Source: Thermocatellispora tengchongensis (GTDB lineage: Bacteria > Actinomycetota > Actinomycetes > Streptosporangiales > Streptosporangiaceae). Taken from it: DNA of 64,000 nucleotides. Where the stretch lies: NCBI RefSeq assembly GCF_014202315.1, contig NZ_JACHGN010000001.1, positions 271,757 to 335,756 on the forward strand, in the 5' to 3' direction. The notes under the pieces were generated by a model, which worked only from the letters and a program-made list of their open reading frames with translations, had not been told where the DNA came from and did no database searches. Positions 31,006 through 40,551 of this stretch are shown here, piece by piece (positions within the stretch are counted from its first letter, which is position 1; every line of letters begins with the position of its first letter). Both the position numbers and the translations under genes were made by a program.

Positions 31006-33090
31006 ATGTCGTCCCTGCCGCACCTGCTCGCCCGAACCCGGCGCTTCACTCTCGGCGCCCCGGGCTCCGTCACCGTCTCCCCCGACGGCCGCACCGTGTT
31101 CTTCCTGCGCTCCATGGCCGGCGACGATCCCGTCTCGCGGTTGTGGGCGCTCGACGTGCCCACCGGGGCCGAGCGGCTGCTCGCCGACCCGGCCGCGCTG
31201 CTCGCCGGGGCCGCCGAGGAGGTGCCGGCCGAGGAGCGGACCCGGCGCGAGCGGGCCCGCGAACTCGCCTCCGGCATCGTGGCCTACGCCGCCGACCGCG
31301 CCTGCTCGCTGCTGGCGTTCGCGCTGTCGGGCGGGCTGTGGACCGTGCGTCCCGCCGACGGGACCGTACGACGCCTGCCCACGGCGGAGCCGGTGCTCGA
31401 CCCGCGCCCCGACCCCACCGGACGGCGCATCGCGTACGTGAGCGGCGGCGCGCTGCGCGTGGTGGAGGCGGACGGTACGGACGACCGCGTCGTGGCGGCG
31501 CCCGACGGCCCCGAGGTCGGCTTCGGCCTGCCCGAGCACGTCGCGGCGGAGTCGATGCACCGCGACCGGGGCTACTGGTGGGCGCCGGACGGCCGCTCGA
31601 TCCTGGTCGCCCGGGTGGACACGGCCCGGGTGCGGCGCTGGTACATCGCCGACCCGAGCGACCCGGCCCGTCCCCCGGTCTCCTTCCCCTATCCGGCCGC
31701 CGGGACCGCCAACGCCGAGGTGAGCCTGTGGCTGGCGGACGTCGCGGGCGGGCCGATGATCGCGGTGGCCTGGGACGCGGGGGAGGACGCGGGGGAGGAC
31801 GCGGGGGAGTACGAGTACCTGACCGCGGCCGGGTGGGACGACCACGGCCCGTACGCCGCCGTGCAGAGCCGCGACCAGCGGCGCCTGCTGGTGCTGGGCA
31901 TCGACCCCGCGACCGGCGCGACCGGGGTCCTGGCCGAGCAGCGCGACGACGCGTGGGTGGAACTGGTCCCCGGCCTGCCCGCGCGCACCGCGTCCGGCGC
32001 CCTGCTGACCTGCGCCGACCAGGACGACACCCGGCGGCTGCTGTACGCCGGGCGGCCGGTGACCCCGCCGGGACTCCAGGTGGGCGCGGTGGTGGCGGTG
32101 GACGGCGAGAGCGTGCTGTTCACGGCCTCCGGCGAGCCGACGGAGATCCACCTGTGGGCGTACGACCCGGCGTCGGGCCTGGCCAGGCTGAGCGAGGAGC
32201 CCGGCGTGCACACCGGCACGCGGCGCGGCGGCACCGCCGTCCTGGTCTCGCGCACCCCGCATCGGCACGGCAGCCGCACCACGGTCCTGCCGGCCGGCCG
32301 GGAGATCACCTCGTACGCCGAGCGGCCCGCGCTCGAACCCCGTATGGAACTGCTCCGCCTCGGCCCGCGCGAGCTGCGCGCCGCGCTGTACCTGCCCTCC
32401 TGGCACTCCCCCGGCGACGCCCCGCTGCCGGTGCTGATGGACCCCTACGGCGGTCCCGCGATGCGCAAGGTCACCGCCGAGCGGTCCTGGCACGCGTACG
32501 TCTCGCAGTGGTTCGCCGAGCAGGGCTACGCGGTGCTGGTCGTGGACGGCCGCGGCACGCCCGGCCGGGGACCCGCCTGGGAGCGCGCGATCCACCTGGA
32601 CATCGCGGGCCCGGTGCTGGAGGACCAGGTGGCGGGCCTGCGCGAGGCCGCCGCGGGCAACCCGGCGCTCGACCTGGGCCGGGTGGCGATCCGGGGCTGG
32701 TCGTTCGGCGGCTTCCTGGCCGCGCTCGCCGTGCTGCGCCGCCCGGACGTCTTCCACGCCGCCATCGCGGGCGCCCCCGTCACCGACCAGCGCCTGTACG
32801 ACACCCACTGGCGCGAGCGCCACCTCGGCCACCCGGACCAGCACCCCGAGGCGTACGACCGGTGCTCGCCGATCCTGGAGGCGGCGGCGCTGACGAGGCC
32901 GCTGCTGCTGATCCACGGGCTCGCCGACGACAACGTGGTGGCCGCGCACACCCTGCGCTTCTCGGCCGCGCTGCTGGAGGCCGGGCGCCCGCACGAGGTG
33001 CTGCCGCTCCCACGCGCGACCCACGCGGTCGTGCAGGAGAACCTGCTGCTCCACCAGCTCGGCTTCCTGCGCCGGGCCCTCGAACGGTAG
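31006..33090 (+). CDS. S9-family prolyl oligopeptidase / dipeptidyl-peptidase IV-like peptidase
   Basis: A 694-residue cytoplasmic serine peptidase. Residues ~20-390 form the beta-propeller; ~420-694 the alpha/beta-hydrolase domain. Catalytic triad: Ser566 in 'GWSFGGF', Asp641 or 642 in 'HGLADDNVV', His673 in 'RATHAVV'. 'VLMDPYGGPA' and 'VVDGRGTPGRGPAW' are typical of the DPP IV branch. There is no signal peptide. A small in-frame duplication (EDAGEDAGE) sits near residue 260. ATG 31006 follows GGAAAGGTG. The terminator just upstream suggests regulated read-through. Substrate: peptides, probably with Pro or Ala at P1, by family knowledge. Confidence 0.9.
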   Translation: MSSLPHLLARTRRFTLGAPGSVTVSPDGRTVFFLRSMAGDDPVSRLWALDVPTGAERLLADPAALLAGAAEEVPAEERTRRERARELASGIVAYAADRACSLLAFALSGGLWTVRPADGTVRRLPTAEPVLDPRPDPTGRRIAYVSGGALRVVEADGTDDRVVAAPDGPEVGFGLPEHVAAESMHRDRGYWWAPDGRSILVARVDTARVRRWYIADPSDPARPPVSFPYPAAGTANAEVSLWLADVAGGPMIAVAWDAGEDAGEDAGEYEYLTAAGWDDHGPYAAVQSRDQRRLLVLGIDPATGATGVLAEQRDDAWVELVPGLPARTASGALLTCADQDDTRRLLYAGRPVTPPGLQVGAVVAVDGESVLFTASGEPTEIHLWAYDPASGLARLSEEPGVHTGTRRGGTAVLVSRTPHRHGSRTTVLPAGREITSYAERPALEPRMELLRLGPRELRAALYLPSWHSPGDAPLPVLMDPYGGPAMRKVTAERSWHAYVSQWFAEQGYAVLVVDGRGTPGRGPAWERAIHLDIAGPVLEDQVAGLREAAAGNPALDLGRVAIRGWSFGGFLAALAVLRRPDVFHAAIAGAPVTDQRLYDTHWRERHLGHPDQHPEAYDRCSPILEAAALTRPLLLIHGLADDNVVAAHTLRFSAALLEAGRPHEVLPLPRATHAVVQENLLLHQLGFLRRALER

Positions 33091-33182
33091 CCCTCAGGCG
33101 AAATGTCGATCTTCCGGTCTTTGTCAGTACGAGCCGCTATGTTGATCGCCGATTGGACAACCGGCGGCCGGGAGGTCGAGGC

Positions 33183-33686
33183 GTGAACGCGGTAACTCCC
33201 GAATGGGAGCAGCGCAGCACGGTGCGGGTGGTGCCGCCCGTCCAGCCGCGCAAGCTGGCGAAGGTTCCGTTCGTGGAGCTGGCGGAAGGGCGGCTGCAGG
33301 GCGTGGTGTCCAGCGGCTCGGACATCGAGCGGGTGTATGTCTCCTCGATCACCGCCGGCACCCACACCTACAACTGCAGTACCAACAACAACCGGCCGTG
33401 CGGCGCGCTGCACTCCTCGCCGTGCAAGCATCTGCGGATGCTCGCCGACGAGGCCGTGGTGCAGTACGGCGCCGGCCGGGTGGCCCGCTATCTGCGGGTC
33501 GAGGGCGGCGAGGGCGCGACGACGGGCGCCGAGCTGATGGCACACATCGGCGGCGGCGTGGAGCGCACCCCGGCGGCGGTGGTGTTCAGCCGCTTCCTGC
33601 GGCACCTGGCCTACCTGGAGCTGCCCGACACCACCGAGCCGCTGCCCGAACTGCACTGGTTTCCGGCGATGGGGGTGACCCGCTGA
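33183..33686 (+). CDS. SWIM-type zinc-finger protein
   Basis: A 167-residue protein whose core 'CSTNNNRPCGALHSSPCKHL' (Cys, Cys, then Cys-Lys-His) fits the SWIM zinc finger (CxnCxnCxH). N- and C-terminal parts are soluble. The start is GTG 33183, with GGGAGG a suitable distance upstream. First gene of a five-gene operon (SWIM, companion, VWA, MoxR, DUF5682) with stop/start overlaps at three of its four junctions. The same partners, with SWIM and companion fused, occur in E. coli YehQ/YehP/YehL-type clusters. Confidence 0.72.
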   Translation: MNAVTPEWEQRSTVRVVPPVQPRKLAKVPFVELAEGRLQGVVSSGSDIERVYVSSITAGTHTYNCSTNNNRPCGALHSSPCKHLRMLADEAVVQYGAGRVARYLRVEGGEGATTGAELMAHIGGGVERTPAAVVFSRFLRHLAYLELPDTTEPLPELHWFPAMGVTR

Positions 33687-35092
33687 TGCTCGCGGTGCAA
33701 CTGGCCGAGCTGAACGGAGCCGAACCGGCCGGGGTCGCGCAGGCCCTGGAGCTGGTCACCGGGTTCGACGACGCGCTGGCCCACGGCTTCGCCCGGCTCG
33801 GCGAGGAGCGGTCGGCGGCGCTGGGCGCGCTCGCCGGGGCCCTGTCCGGCACCCCGCTCGGGGCGCGGGCGGCCGAGGCGGCCGAGAAGGTCGCGGCGGG
33901 CTCGATCGCCGATGACCACCTCGTCGCGCTGGCCGGCGGGCGTACGGCGGTGCTGGGCGCGGTGCACGACGCGCTGCTGACCGGGCTCGACGCCGCGCTC
34001 GGGCGCACCCGCGCGGAGTGGGCGCCGCAGGCGGGCGAGGCGCCGGCGTACGGCGAGAACCTGCTGGCCGGGTGCCGGTCGTGGCTGCACGAACTGGCCA
34101 TCACCGGCTGGCGGGGCGTCGATCACGACCTCGTGGCCGCCTCCGGCCAGATGATCGACGCCCTGCTCGCCGAGCCCGCGCTGCGCCGCCCGGCGGTGCT
34201 TCTCGACGGCCTGGCCGCCGAGCTGCGCGCGAACTGCCCGGTGGCGACCATGGACCGCCTGCCCGCCCGGCGCTGGGCCGACATGTGGGCGCGCGGCATG
34301 ATGCTGGCCCAGCCGCGCGCGCTGCCCGAGGGCGGGGCCGACACCGTCTCGGGGCGGGTGACCGTCCTGGGCGTGGAGCTGCACGAGCACGGCACCGCGG
34401 TGCAGGCGCAGGCGCACGGCCTGCTGGAGCCCACGGGCGGCGGGCCGGTGCGGCTGGTGCGGATCAGCGTGTCCGCGGCGAAGGTCGACACCATCCTCGG
34501 CCCGGCCGTGTGGCGGCTGCTGGGCGGCTGCCCGGTGCTGCTCGGCGCGCTGGCCGGGCACCACGCCGTCGAGATCGACGGCATGCCGCTGCGCGACAGC
34601 GGCGACCTGGTGTGGCGGGAGGATCTGGCCCGTCCCGGCACGCCGGTCGATCCCTTCGCCGCCGCCCGGGTGCACCTCGCGGGCGCGCTCGCCCCCGCGG
34701 TCCCGCCCCTGGACCGCCATCCCGTACGCATCGCCGAGCCGGTCCTGCTGGAGGGCTACAAGGCGGTCAAGGACGACGACGGCCTCCGGTTCGACCTCGG
34801 CGGCGGCGACGCCCTGCCGGTCGATCTGGACCGGCTCTCGCCCTCGGGCCCGCTCACGCCCCAGCTCGTCGCGGCGTCCACGGCCTGCCTGGGCCTGCTG
34901 CGCTGGGACGCCGGCGAGTGGAGCGTGCAACCGCTCGGGGTCCAGACGAAGGTCAAGCGCGAGACCGTCGCGGTGCACAACGGCGACTGGGCGCTCGGCC
35001 CCACCGACCCCAAGGTGGTCAAGGCCGAGGCCAGGGCGGGCGACGCGGTGGCGGTGCTGCGCGAGCGGGCGGGACGGTTGCTGCGGAAATGA
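33686..35092 (+). CDS. MoxR-system companion protein (YehQ-like, unnamed)
   Basis: A 468-residue soluble protein with no recognised catalytic motif. The first half is helical and Ala/Leu-rich; the second is beta-rich with 'RVTVLGVELHEHGTAVQAQA' and 'WSVQPLGVQTKVKRETVAVH'. ATG 33686 shares a base with the SWIM stop (TGATG), implying translational coupling and a stable partnership. In related operons this region is part of the SWIM-bearing protein, so it is probably the split second half. Function unknown. Confidence 0.6.
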   Translation: MLAVQLAELNGAEPAGVAQALELVTGFDDALAHGFARLGEERSAALGALAGALSGTPLGARAAEAAEKVAAGSIADDHLVALAGGRTAVLGAVHDALLTGLDAALGRTRAEWAPQAGEAPAYGENLLAGCRSWLHELAITGWRGVDHDLVAASGQMIDALLAEPALRRPAVLLDGLAAELRANCPVATMDRLPARRWADMWARGMMLAQPRALPEGGADTVSGRVTVLGVELHEHGTAVQAQAHGLLEPTGGGPVRLVRISVSAAKVDTILGPAVWRLLGGCPVLLGALAGHHAVEIDGMPLRDSGDLVWREDLARPGTPVDPFAAARVHLAGALAPAVPPLDRHPVRIAEPVLLEGYKAVKDDDGLRFDLGGGDALPVDLDRLSPSGPLTPQLVAASTACLGLLRWDAGEWSVQPLGVQTKVKRETVAVHNGDWALGPTDPKVVKAEARAGDAVAVLRERAGRLLRK

Positions 35093-36483
35093 CCGAGCCG
35101 ACCACGAACCCCGAGCCGACGATCAATCCTGACGAGAACCGGCGGCAGGTGCTCTACTGGCGCATGCTGTCGCGCCTGTTCGACGGCGACGAGCAGCCGT
35201 CGCTGGAGGCCGCGAGCGTCGCCGTGGTCGAGGACCTGGGCCTGCCGGCCGCGCTGCTCGACCCGTCGGTCTCCATCGACACCGTCGTGCAGCGCTTCCC
35301 CGACCTCGCCGCCGAGCTGGACGGCGTGATGGTCCCGCCCGAGACCGGCCCCGACGCCGCGATCGGCGCGGACGAGGTGCGCCGCGCGGCCCTGGTCTCC
35401 AAGCTGCTGCTCAACGTGTTCGCCACCGGCTCGGGCAGCGTCACCGCCGGGCAGCTCGCCGCCTGGCAGCAGGACGCGGGCTGGCTGGAGCGGGCGATGG
35501 GCTGCGCGCCCGGCTCGCTGCGTCCGGGCGGGCGCGGCCAGCCTGGCGGGCGCCAGGCGGGCTCGCACCCGGGATCGGGCTTCGAGGTGCCCTCCGAGCT
35601 GGGCAACGTGCTCGGCGAACTGGAAGGCGACCTCGTACGGCGCATGCAGTTGCGCGAGGTGCTGGCCGACAACAACCTGGCCAGGCAGCTCACGCCCAGC
35701 ATGTCGCTGATCGAGCAGTTGCTCCGCGACAAGCACAACCTGTCCGGGGTCGCGCTGGCCAACGCCAAGATGCTGATCCGCAAGTACGTCGACGAGGTCG
35801 CGCAGGTGCTGCGCACCCAGGTCGAGAAGGCCAGCGTGGGCGAGATCGACCGCTCGATACCGCCCAAGCGGGTGTTCCGCAACCTCGACCTGGACCGGAC
35901 CATCTGGAAGAACCTCACCAACTGGAGCCCGGAGGACCAGCGGCTCTACGTGGACCGGCTCTACTACCGGCGCACGGCGCGGCGCACCACGCCCGCCCGG
36001 CTGATCGTGGTCGTGGACCAGTCGGGGTCGATGGTGCCCTCGATGGTGAACTGCACCATCCTGGCCTCCATCTTCGCCATGCTCCCCAAGGTGGACGTGC
36101 ACCTCGTCGCGTACGACACCCGTGCCCTGGACCTGACCCCGTGGGTGCACGACCCGTTCGAGGTGCTGCTGCGCACCAAGCTCGGCGGCGGCACCGACGG
36201 CACGGTGGCGATGGCGCTGGCCAGGCCCAAGATCGCCGAGCCGCGCAACACCGTGATGGTGTGGATCTCCGACTTCTACGAGTGGCAGTCCCAGCCCCTC
36301 TACGAGAGCATGGCCGCCCTGCACCGCTCCGGCGTCAAGTTCATCCCCGTCGGCTCGGTGACCAGCTCGGGCTCCCAGGAGGTCAACCCCTGGTTCCGGC
36401 AGCGGTTCAAGGACCTGGGCACCCCGGTGCTCTCAGGCCGCATCACCAAGCTCGTGACCGAGCTCAAGAACTTCCTCACCTGA
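35089..36483 (+). CDS. VWA-domain protein of the MoxR system
   Basis: A 464-residue protein. The C-terminal von Willebrand A domain (~300-464) keeps all metal-ion-dependent adhesion site parts: Asp310 in 'VVVDQSGSM' (DxSxS), the Thr in 'GGGTDGTVAM' and the Asp in 'VWISDFYEW'. The N-terminal ~300 residues are helical with a Gly/Arg/Gln-rich linker (~145-165). ATG 35089 overlaps the previous stop (ATGA). By family knowledge VWA proteins act as adaptors or cofactors of the MoxR ATPase encoded next. Confidence 0.88.
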   Translation: MTEPTTNPEPTINPDENRRQVLYWRMLSRLFDGDEQPSLEAASVAVVEDLGLPAALLDPSVSIDTVVQRFPDLAAELDGVMVPPETGPDAAIGADEVRRAALVSKLLLNVFATGSGSVTAGQLAAWQQDAGWLERAMGCAPGSLRPGGRGQPGGRQAGSHPGSGFEVPSELGNVLGELEGDLVRRMQLREVLADNNLARQLTPSMSLIEQLLRDKHNLSGVALANAKMLIRKYVDEVAQVLRTQVEKASVGEIDRSIPPKRVFRNLDLDRTIWKNLTNWSPEDQRLYVDRLYYRRTARRTTPARLIVVVDQSGSMVPSMVNCTILASIFAMLPKVDVHLVAYDTRALDLTPWVHDPFEVLLRTKLGGGTDGTVAMALARPKIAEPRNTVMVWISDFYEWQSQPLYESMAALHRSGVKFIPVGSVTSSGSQEVNPWFRQRFKDLGTPVLSGRITKLVTELKNFLT

Positions 36484-36507
36484 AACGAAGACAGGAGAGC
36501 CCCGCGA

Positions 36508-37623
36508 ATGTCCGCTGAGATGCTGCGCGCCCCCGCCGAGGTCAAGTACGCCGAGGAGCTCGACTGGCTGGAGTCCGTCGATGACGGGCCCAAGCCGTTC
36601 TCCTGGCGGCTCAGCCCCAAGATGGTCCGGATCTTCATCCTGGGCTCGGAGCGCTCCGACGGCCTGGAGCGCGAGATCCCGCAGAAGTGGTTCGGCGACC
36701 GCAGCTTCGTCGAGCGCGCGATCGTCACGCTCGCCTCCGACCGCGGCCTGCTGCTGATCGGCGACCCGGGCACCGGCAAGAGCTGGCTGGCCGAGCTGCT
36801 GGCGGCGGCGATCAGCCGCAACTCGACCCTGGTCGTGCAGGGCACGGCCGGCACCACCGAGGACCACATCAAGTACTCGTGGAACGTCTCCATGGTGATC
36901 GCCAAGGGGCAGTCGCGCGAGTCGATGATCCCCTCGCCGATCATGACCGCGATGGAGCAGGGCGTCATCGGCCGCTTCGAGGAGCTGACCCGCGCCACCA
37001 GCGACGTGCAGGACGCCCTGATCTCGATCCTGTCGGAGAAGTACGTCTCCATCCCCGAACTGGACGACGACGCCGTGGTGTTCGCCAAGCCCGGCTTCTC
37101 CATCATCGCCACCGCCAACAGCCGCGACCGGGGCGTCAACGACCTGTCCTCGGCGCTGAAGCGGCGGTTCAACTTCGTGCGCATCCCGGTGGTGTCCAAC
37201 AAGAAGAGCGAGGCCGAGATCGTCCGGTTCCGCACCACCGAGCTGCTGCGCCGCCACAGCATCGAGCTGGAGCTGCCGCCCACGCTGCTGGACATCCTGT
37301 TGCAGAGCTTCGCCGACCTGCGCGCCGCGGCGGCGTCGGCGTCCAGCGACGACGAGAAGCTGGAGTCGGCGCTGTCCACCGCCGAGCAGATCGGCGTGCT
37401 GGAGGACGCGATCCTGCACAGCCACTTCTTCGGCGACCGCACCCTGCGCCCGCAGACCCTGGCCGGGTCGCTGGTCGGCTCGCTGGCCCGGCGCAGCCCC
37501 GAAGACCTCGCCATCCTGAACAAGTACTGGCACGGCGTGGTCGAGCCGCGCAGCAAGAAGGAGGGCGGGCCGTGGCAGGAGTTCCTGGACGGCGGCCGGC
37601 AGGCGCTCGAAACGCTGTCATGA
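36508..37623 (+). CDS. MoxR-family AAA+ ATPase
   Basis: A 371-residue AAA+ ATPase: Walker A 'GDPGTGKS' (85-92), Walker B region 'GVIGRFEELTRA', sensor 1 'IIATANSRDRG', arginine-finger region 'LSSALKRRFNF', and a C-terminal helical lid. It starts 24 bp after the VWA gene with its own AGGAGAG. MoxR ATPases remodel or activate partner proteins with a VWA adaptor; here the likely client is the DUF5682 protein or the SWIM/companion pair. Confidence 0.92.
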   Translation: MSAEMLRAPAEVKYAEELDWLESVDDGPKPFSWRLSPKMVRIFILGSERSDGLEREIPQKWFGDRSFVERAIVTLASDRGLLLIGDPGTGKSWLAELLAAAISRNSTLVVQGTAGTTEDHIKYSWNVSMVIAKGQSRESMIPSPIMTAMEQGVIGRFEELTRATSDVQDALISILSEKYVSIPELDDDAVVFAKPGFSIIATANSRDRGVNDLSSALKRRFNFVRIPVVSNKKSEAEIVRFRTTELLRRHSIELELPPTLLDILLQSFADLRAAAASASSDDEKLESALSTAEQIGVLEDAILHSHFFGDRTLRPQTLAGSLVGSLARRSPEDLAILNKYWHGVVEPRSKKEGGPWQEFLDGGRQALETLS

Positions 37624-40487
37624 CGACGACCAGCACCGCGGCCGAGGCGCTGGCCGCCGGCAGCCCGTTCGCGGCGCTGCGCGACCAGCTCCTCACGGCC
37701 GCCGAGACGTTCGCCGCCGACGCCGCCGACGCTCCCGACGCGGTGTCCGGCATCCTGGCGGGCATCGTGGCCGACGTGGACCGCGCGCTGCGCGAGCCGC
37801 TGGAGATCTTCCCGGTCTGCCACCACTCGCCGGCGTCCGCGCTGGCCATGGCCAGGCGGCTGCGCGAGAAGCAGCCCAAGGTGATCTACCTGGAGCTGTG
37901 CGAGGACCTGCGCCCGCTGCTGGACGAGCTGCGCAACTGCCGCCTGCCGGTGGCGTTGCAGGCGTTCGCCAGCGACCTGGACGGGTTCCCGCCCGGCTGG
38001 GGCCCGCTCAGCGTGGTCGCCCCGATCACCGAGGCGTCGGCGGAGTACCAGGCCATCGCGTACGCCCTGGACACCCCGGGCGTCGAGATCGTGCTGGTGG
38101 ACCGCTCGTCCGACCACGTCTTCCAGTGGCTGCCCCGCGAGCCGCCCGCCGCCGCCCCGCAGGCGGGCGAGGGGGAGGCGGAGGACGCCTCGCTGCACGG
38201 CGACGCGGTCGGGATCGAGATCGGCGACCTGCGGCCCGGCTTCGCCGAGCTGGAGGAGCACCTGCTGCACCACGGCAAGGTGCGCCACTGGTCGGAGTGG
38301 TGGGACCAGTACGTCGAGCAGCCGCTCGCCGGCGCGGACTACGAGACGTACCGGCAGGTCATGGTGCTGATCGGCAGCCTGTTCCGGCGGCTGCGGCCCA
38401 GCGCGTCCTCCGCCCGCTCCGACCGCCGCGACGAGGACCGCGAGCGGTACATGTGGACCCGCATGCGCGAGCACCTCGCCGCCACCGGCGCCGACCCGGC
38501 CGAGTGCCTGTACGTGTGCGGCGCCTACCACGCCGCGAGCCGCGTCGCCGAGTTCGGCCTGCACGCCGAGCCGACGGACTACGCGATCGAGCCGCGCACC
38601 GCGACCCGCTGGCTGTACGGGCTCATCCCCTCCAGCCACTCGGCCATCGAGGCCCAGTTCGGGCTGGCCTCCGGCTCGGTGTCGATCGCCGCGGCCACCT
38701 GGGCGAAGGCGCTGGCGGCCAGTGGCGTCAAGCCGTACCGGCTGCAGGGGCAGCAGGGCGGGAAGTCCGGCAAGCGGCCCAAGCGCGCCCCGGCGCCGGC
38801 CGCGCCGGCCCCGGCCGAGGTCACCGACCGGCTGTCCGGCTTCCTGGCCCGGCCGCCCGCGCTCAGCGGGCTGGACGAGGCCGAGCTGCTCGGCTGGTGC
38901 GTGGACATCGTCCGGCTGGCCCGCCGCAACGGCTACCTGGCCAGCACCGCCGACGCCATCGCGGTGTTCGAGACCAGCATCCTGCTCGCGGGGATGCGCA
39001 ACCGGGCGCGTCCGACGCCGTACGACTTCCAGGACGCCGCGGTCACCTGCATCGAGAAGGACGTCGTGCCCGGCAGGCGCGACGTGCGCCGGCTGTGCGA
39101 GATCCTGCTCGGCGGCGACCGGATCGGCCAGGTCGGCTACCACGCGCTGCCGCCGCTGGCCCAGGACGTCTACGACCGGCTGGCCCCGCTCGGGCTCGAC
39201 CTGACCAAGCGCACCCAGCAGCGGGCCCTGCTCGACCTCGCCGCCGACCCCGATCTCGAACCCTGCTCCCAACTGCTGTGGATGCTGCGCTACCTGCTGC
39301 CCGACGGCGCGGTACGCCCGATCATGGGCGCGCGCCGCCTGGGCGAGCGGCCCATCCAGGAGAGCTGGGACCTGCGGATCGGCGCCCACCAGCGCGAGAT
39401 CATCGAGCTGGGCTACGAGGGCGTCACCGTGGAGCAGGTGCTGGAGCAGCGGCTGCGCCGGTCGGTGTGGGACCCGCAGGCCACTCCGGCGGTCGCGCTC
39501 AAGGCCGTCGAGGACGCCATCCTGTACCTCGGCAGCCGCCGCTTCACCGACGAGCTGGGCGCGCGGGCGGTGGAGCTGCTGGCCGCCGAGCGCACCGTGG
39601 ACGACGCGCCCGAGGTCCTGCGCCGCATCCGCCGGCTGCTCGCGCACTACCGGTCCACCGAGCCGGAGCTGCCGGCGTGGTGCGAGTCGTTCGTCACCGA
39701 GGGCTACGCGCACTACTGCACCCTGCTGCCCACGGCGTTCGTGGCCGAGGACACCGGCGTGCGCCAGGTGGGCGCGATGCTCGGCTTCCTGTTCTCCATG
39801 GAGGGCCTGGCGCTCTCGCTCGGCTGCGACCGGGCGCAGCTTGAGATCGCCGTACGCCAGTCGCACCCCGAGGCCCCGGCCAAGGTCGCGCTGCTGTGGG
39901 CCGCCCAGACGCAGCTCGGCATGATGACCCAGGCCGAGCTGCGGGCCCGCTGCGCCGAGCTGATGGACAACCCGCTGGTGCTTCCGGCGTTCCCGCAGTA
40001 CCTGAGCGGGTTCGTGCAGGCCCTGGAGCCGGTGCCGTCGCTGACGCCGTTCGTGGTGGAGCTGCTGTCCACCGCGTTCGGCCGGCTGCCCGACGCGGTG
40101 CTGCTCCCCTGGCTGCCGACCCTGATCACGACGCTGCGCAAGGAGTCGCCGGAGCTGGTCCCGGTCCTGGTACGCGAGGCGGGCCGGACCTTCCCGGCCA
40201 GTCTGCCCGCCCTGGACGCCTGGACCCCGCCCTGGTCGGCCCGCGCCAAGGGCGCAGCGCCGTCCGCCGGGCCGTCAGGCGGCGGGGGACCGGTGGCGGC
40301 GCTCCTCGCCGCGCACCCGGCTCCGACCGACGCCGTGGCGGCCCTGCTCGGCATCGACGCGCCCTGGGCCCCGGCCGCGCCGGGCGCCGGGGAGGCGGCG
40401 GGTCACCCGGAGGCCGCCGCGCTCCTGGCCGCCCACCCGGGCACGGCCACCGCGGTGGCGGCCCTGCTGTCCCCGGCGCTGTCGTAG
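37620..40487 (+). CDS. DUF5682-family large protein
   Basis: A 955-residue protein. The N-terminal ~350 residues resemble DUF5682 (TraB/erythromycin-esterase-like): 'PVCHHSPASALAMARRL', 'KVIYLELCEDLRPLLDEL' and 'VCGAYHAASRV', with conserved His and Glu that could form a metal or hydrolytic site. A basic linker (~375-395) is followed by ~500 helical residues. The C-terminus repeats 'ALLAAHP..' twice. ATG 37620 overlaps the MoxR stop. It is the last and largest gene of the operon and may be the effector. The catalytic function is not established. Confidence 0.75.
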   Translation: MTTTSTAAEALAAGSPFAALRDQLLTAAETFAADAADAPDAVSGILAGIVADVDRALREPLEIFPVCHHSPASALAMARRLREKQPKVIYLELCEDLRPLLDELRNCRLPVALQAFASDLDGFPPGWGPLSVVAPITEASAEYQAIAYALDTPGVEIVLVDRSSDHVFQWLPREPPAAAPQAGEGEAEDASLHGDAVGIEIGDLRPGFAELEEHLLHHGKVRHWSEWWDQYVEQPLAGADYETYRQVMVLIGSLFRRLRPSASSARSDRRDEDRERYMWTRMREHLAATGADPAECLYVCGAYHAASRVAEFGLHAEPTDYAIEPRTATRWLYGLIPSSHSAIEAQFGLASGSVSIAAATWAKALAASGVKPYRLQGQQGGKSGKRPKRAPAPAAPAPAEVTDRLSGFLARPPALSGLDEAELLGWCVDIVRLARRNGYLASTADAIAVFETSILLAGMRNRARPTPYDFQDAAVTCIEKDVVPGRRDVRRLCEILLGGDRIGQVGYHALPPLAQDVYDRLAPLGLDLTKRTQQRALLDLAADPDLEPCSQLLWMLRYLLPDGAVRPIMGARRLGERPIQESWDLRIGAHQREIIELGYEGVTVEQVLEQRLRRSVWDPQATPAVALKAVEDAILYLGSRRFTDELGARAVELLAAERTVDDAPEVLRRIRRLLAHYRSTEPELPAWCESFVTEGYAHYCTLLPTAFVAEDTGVRQVGAMLGFLFSMEGLALSLGCDRAQLEIAVRQSHPEAPAKVALLWAAQTQLGMMTQAELRARCAELMDNPLVLPAFPQYLSGFVQALEPVPSLTPFVVELLSTAFGRLPDAVLLPWLPTLITTLRKESPELVPVLVREAGRTFPASLPALDAWTPPWSARAKGAAPSAGPSGGGGPVAALLAAHPAPTDAVAALLGIDAPWAPAAPGAGEAAGHPEAAALLAAHPGTATAVAALLSPALS

Positions 40488-40497
40488 GTCCCCGGTT

Positions 40498-40539
40498 CCG
40501 GCCGGGACGCCCGCCACGTCGGCAGGGCGTCCCGGCCGG
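40498..40539. terminator. Strong bidirectional terminator
   Basis: A perfect 15-bp stem, CCGGCCGGGACGCCC (40498-40512) with GGGCGTCCCGGCCGG (40525-40539) and a 12-nt loop, between the DUF5682 gene and the convergent DyP peroxidase gene. Confidence 0.8.
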
Positions 40540-40551
40540 TTCCGTTCCGAG

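Noticed and set aside
29941-33054. Long minus-strand open frame running through the S9 peptidase gene
   Set aside because: Only 29941-30768 has a start with a ribosome site and a recognisable family; the rest is antisense to the peptidase, an effect of high GC.
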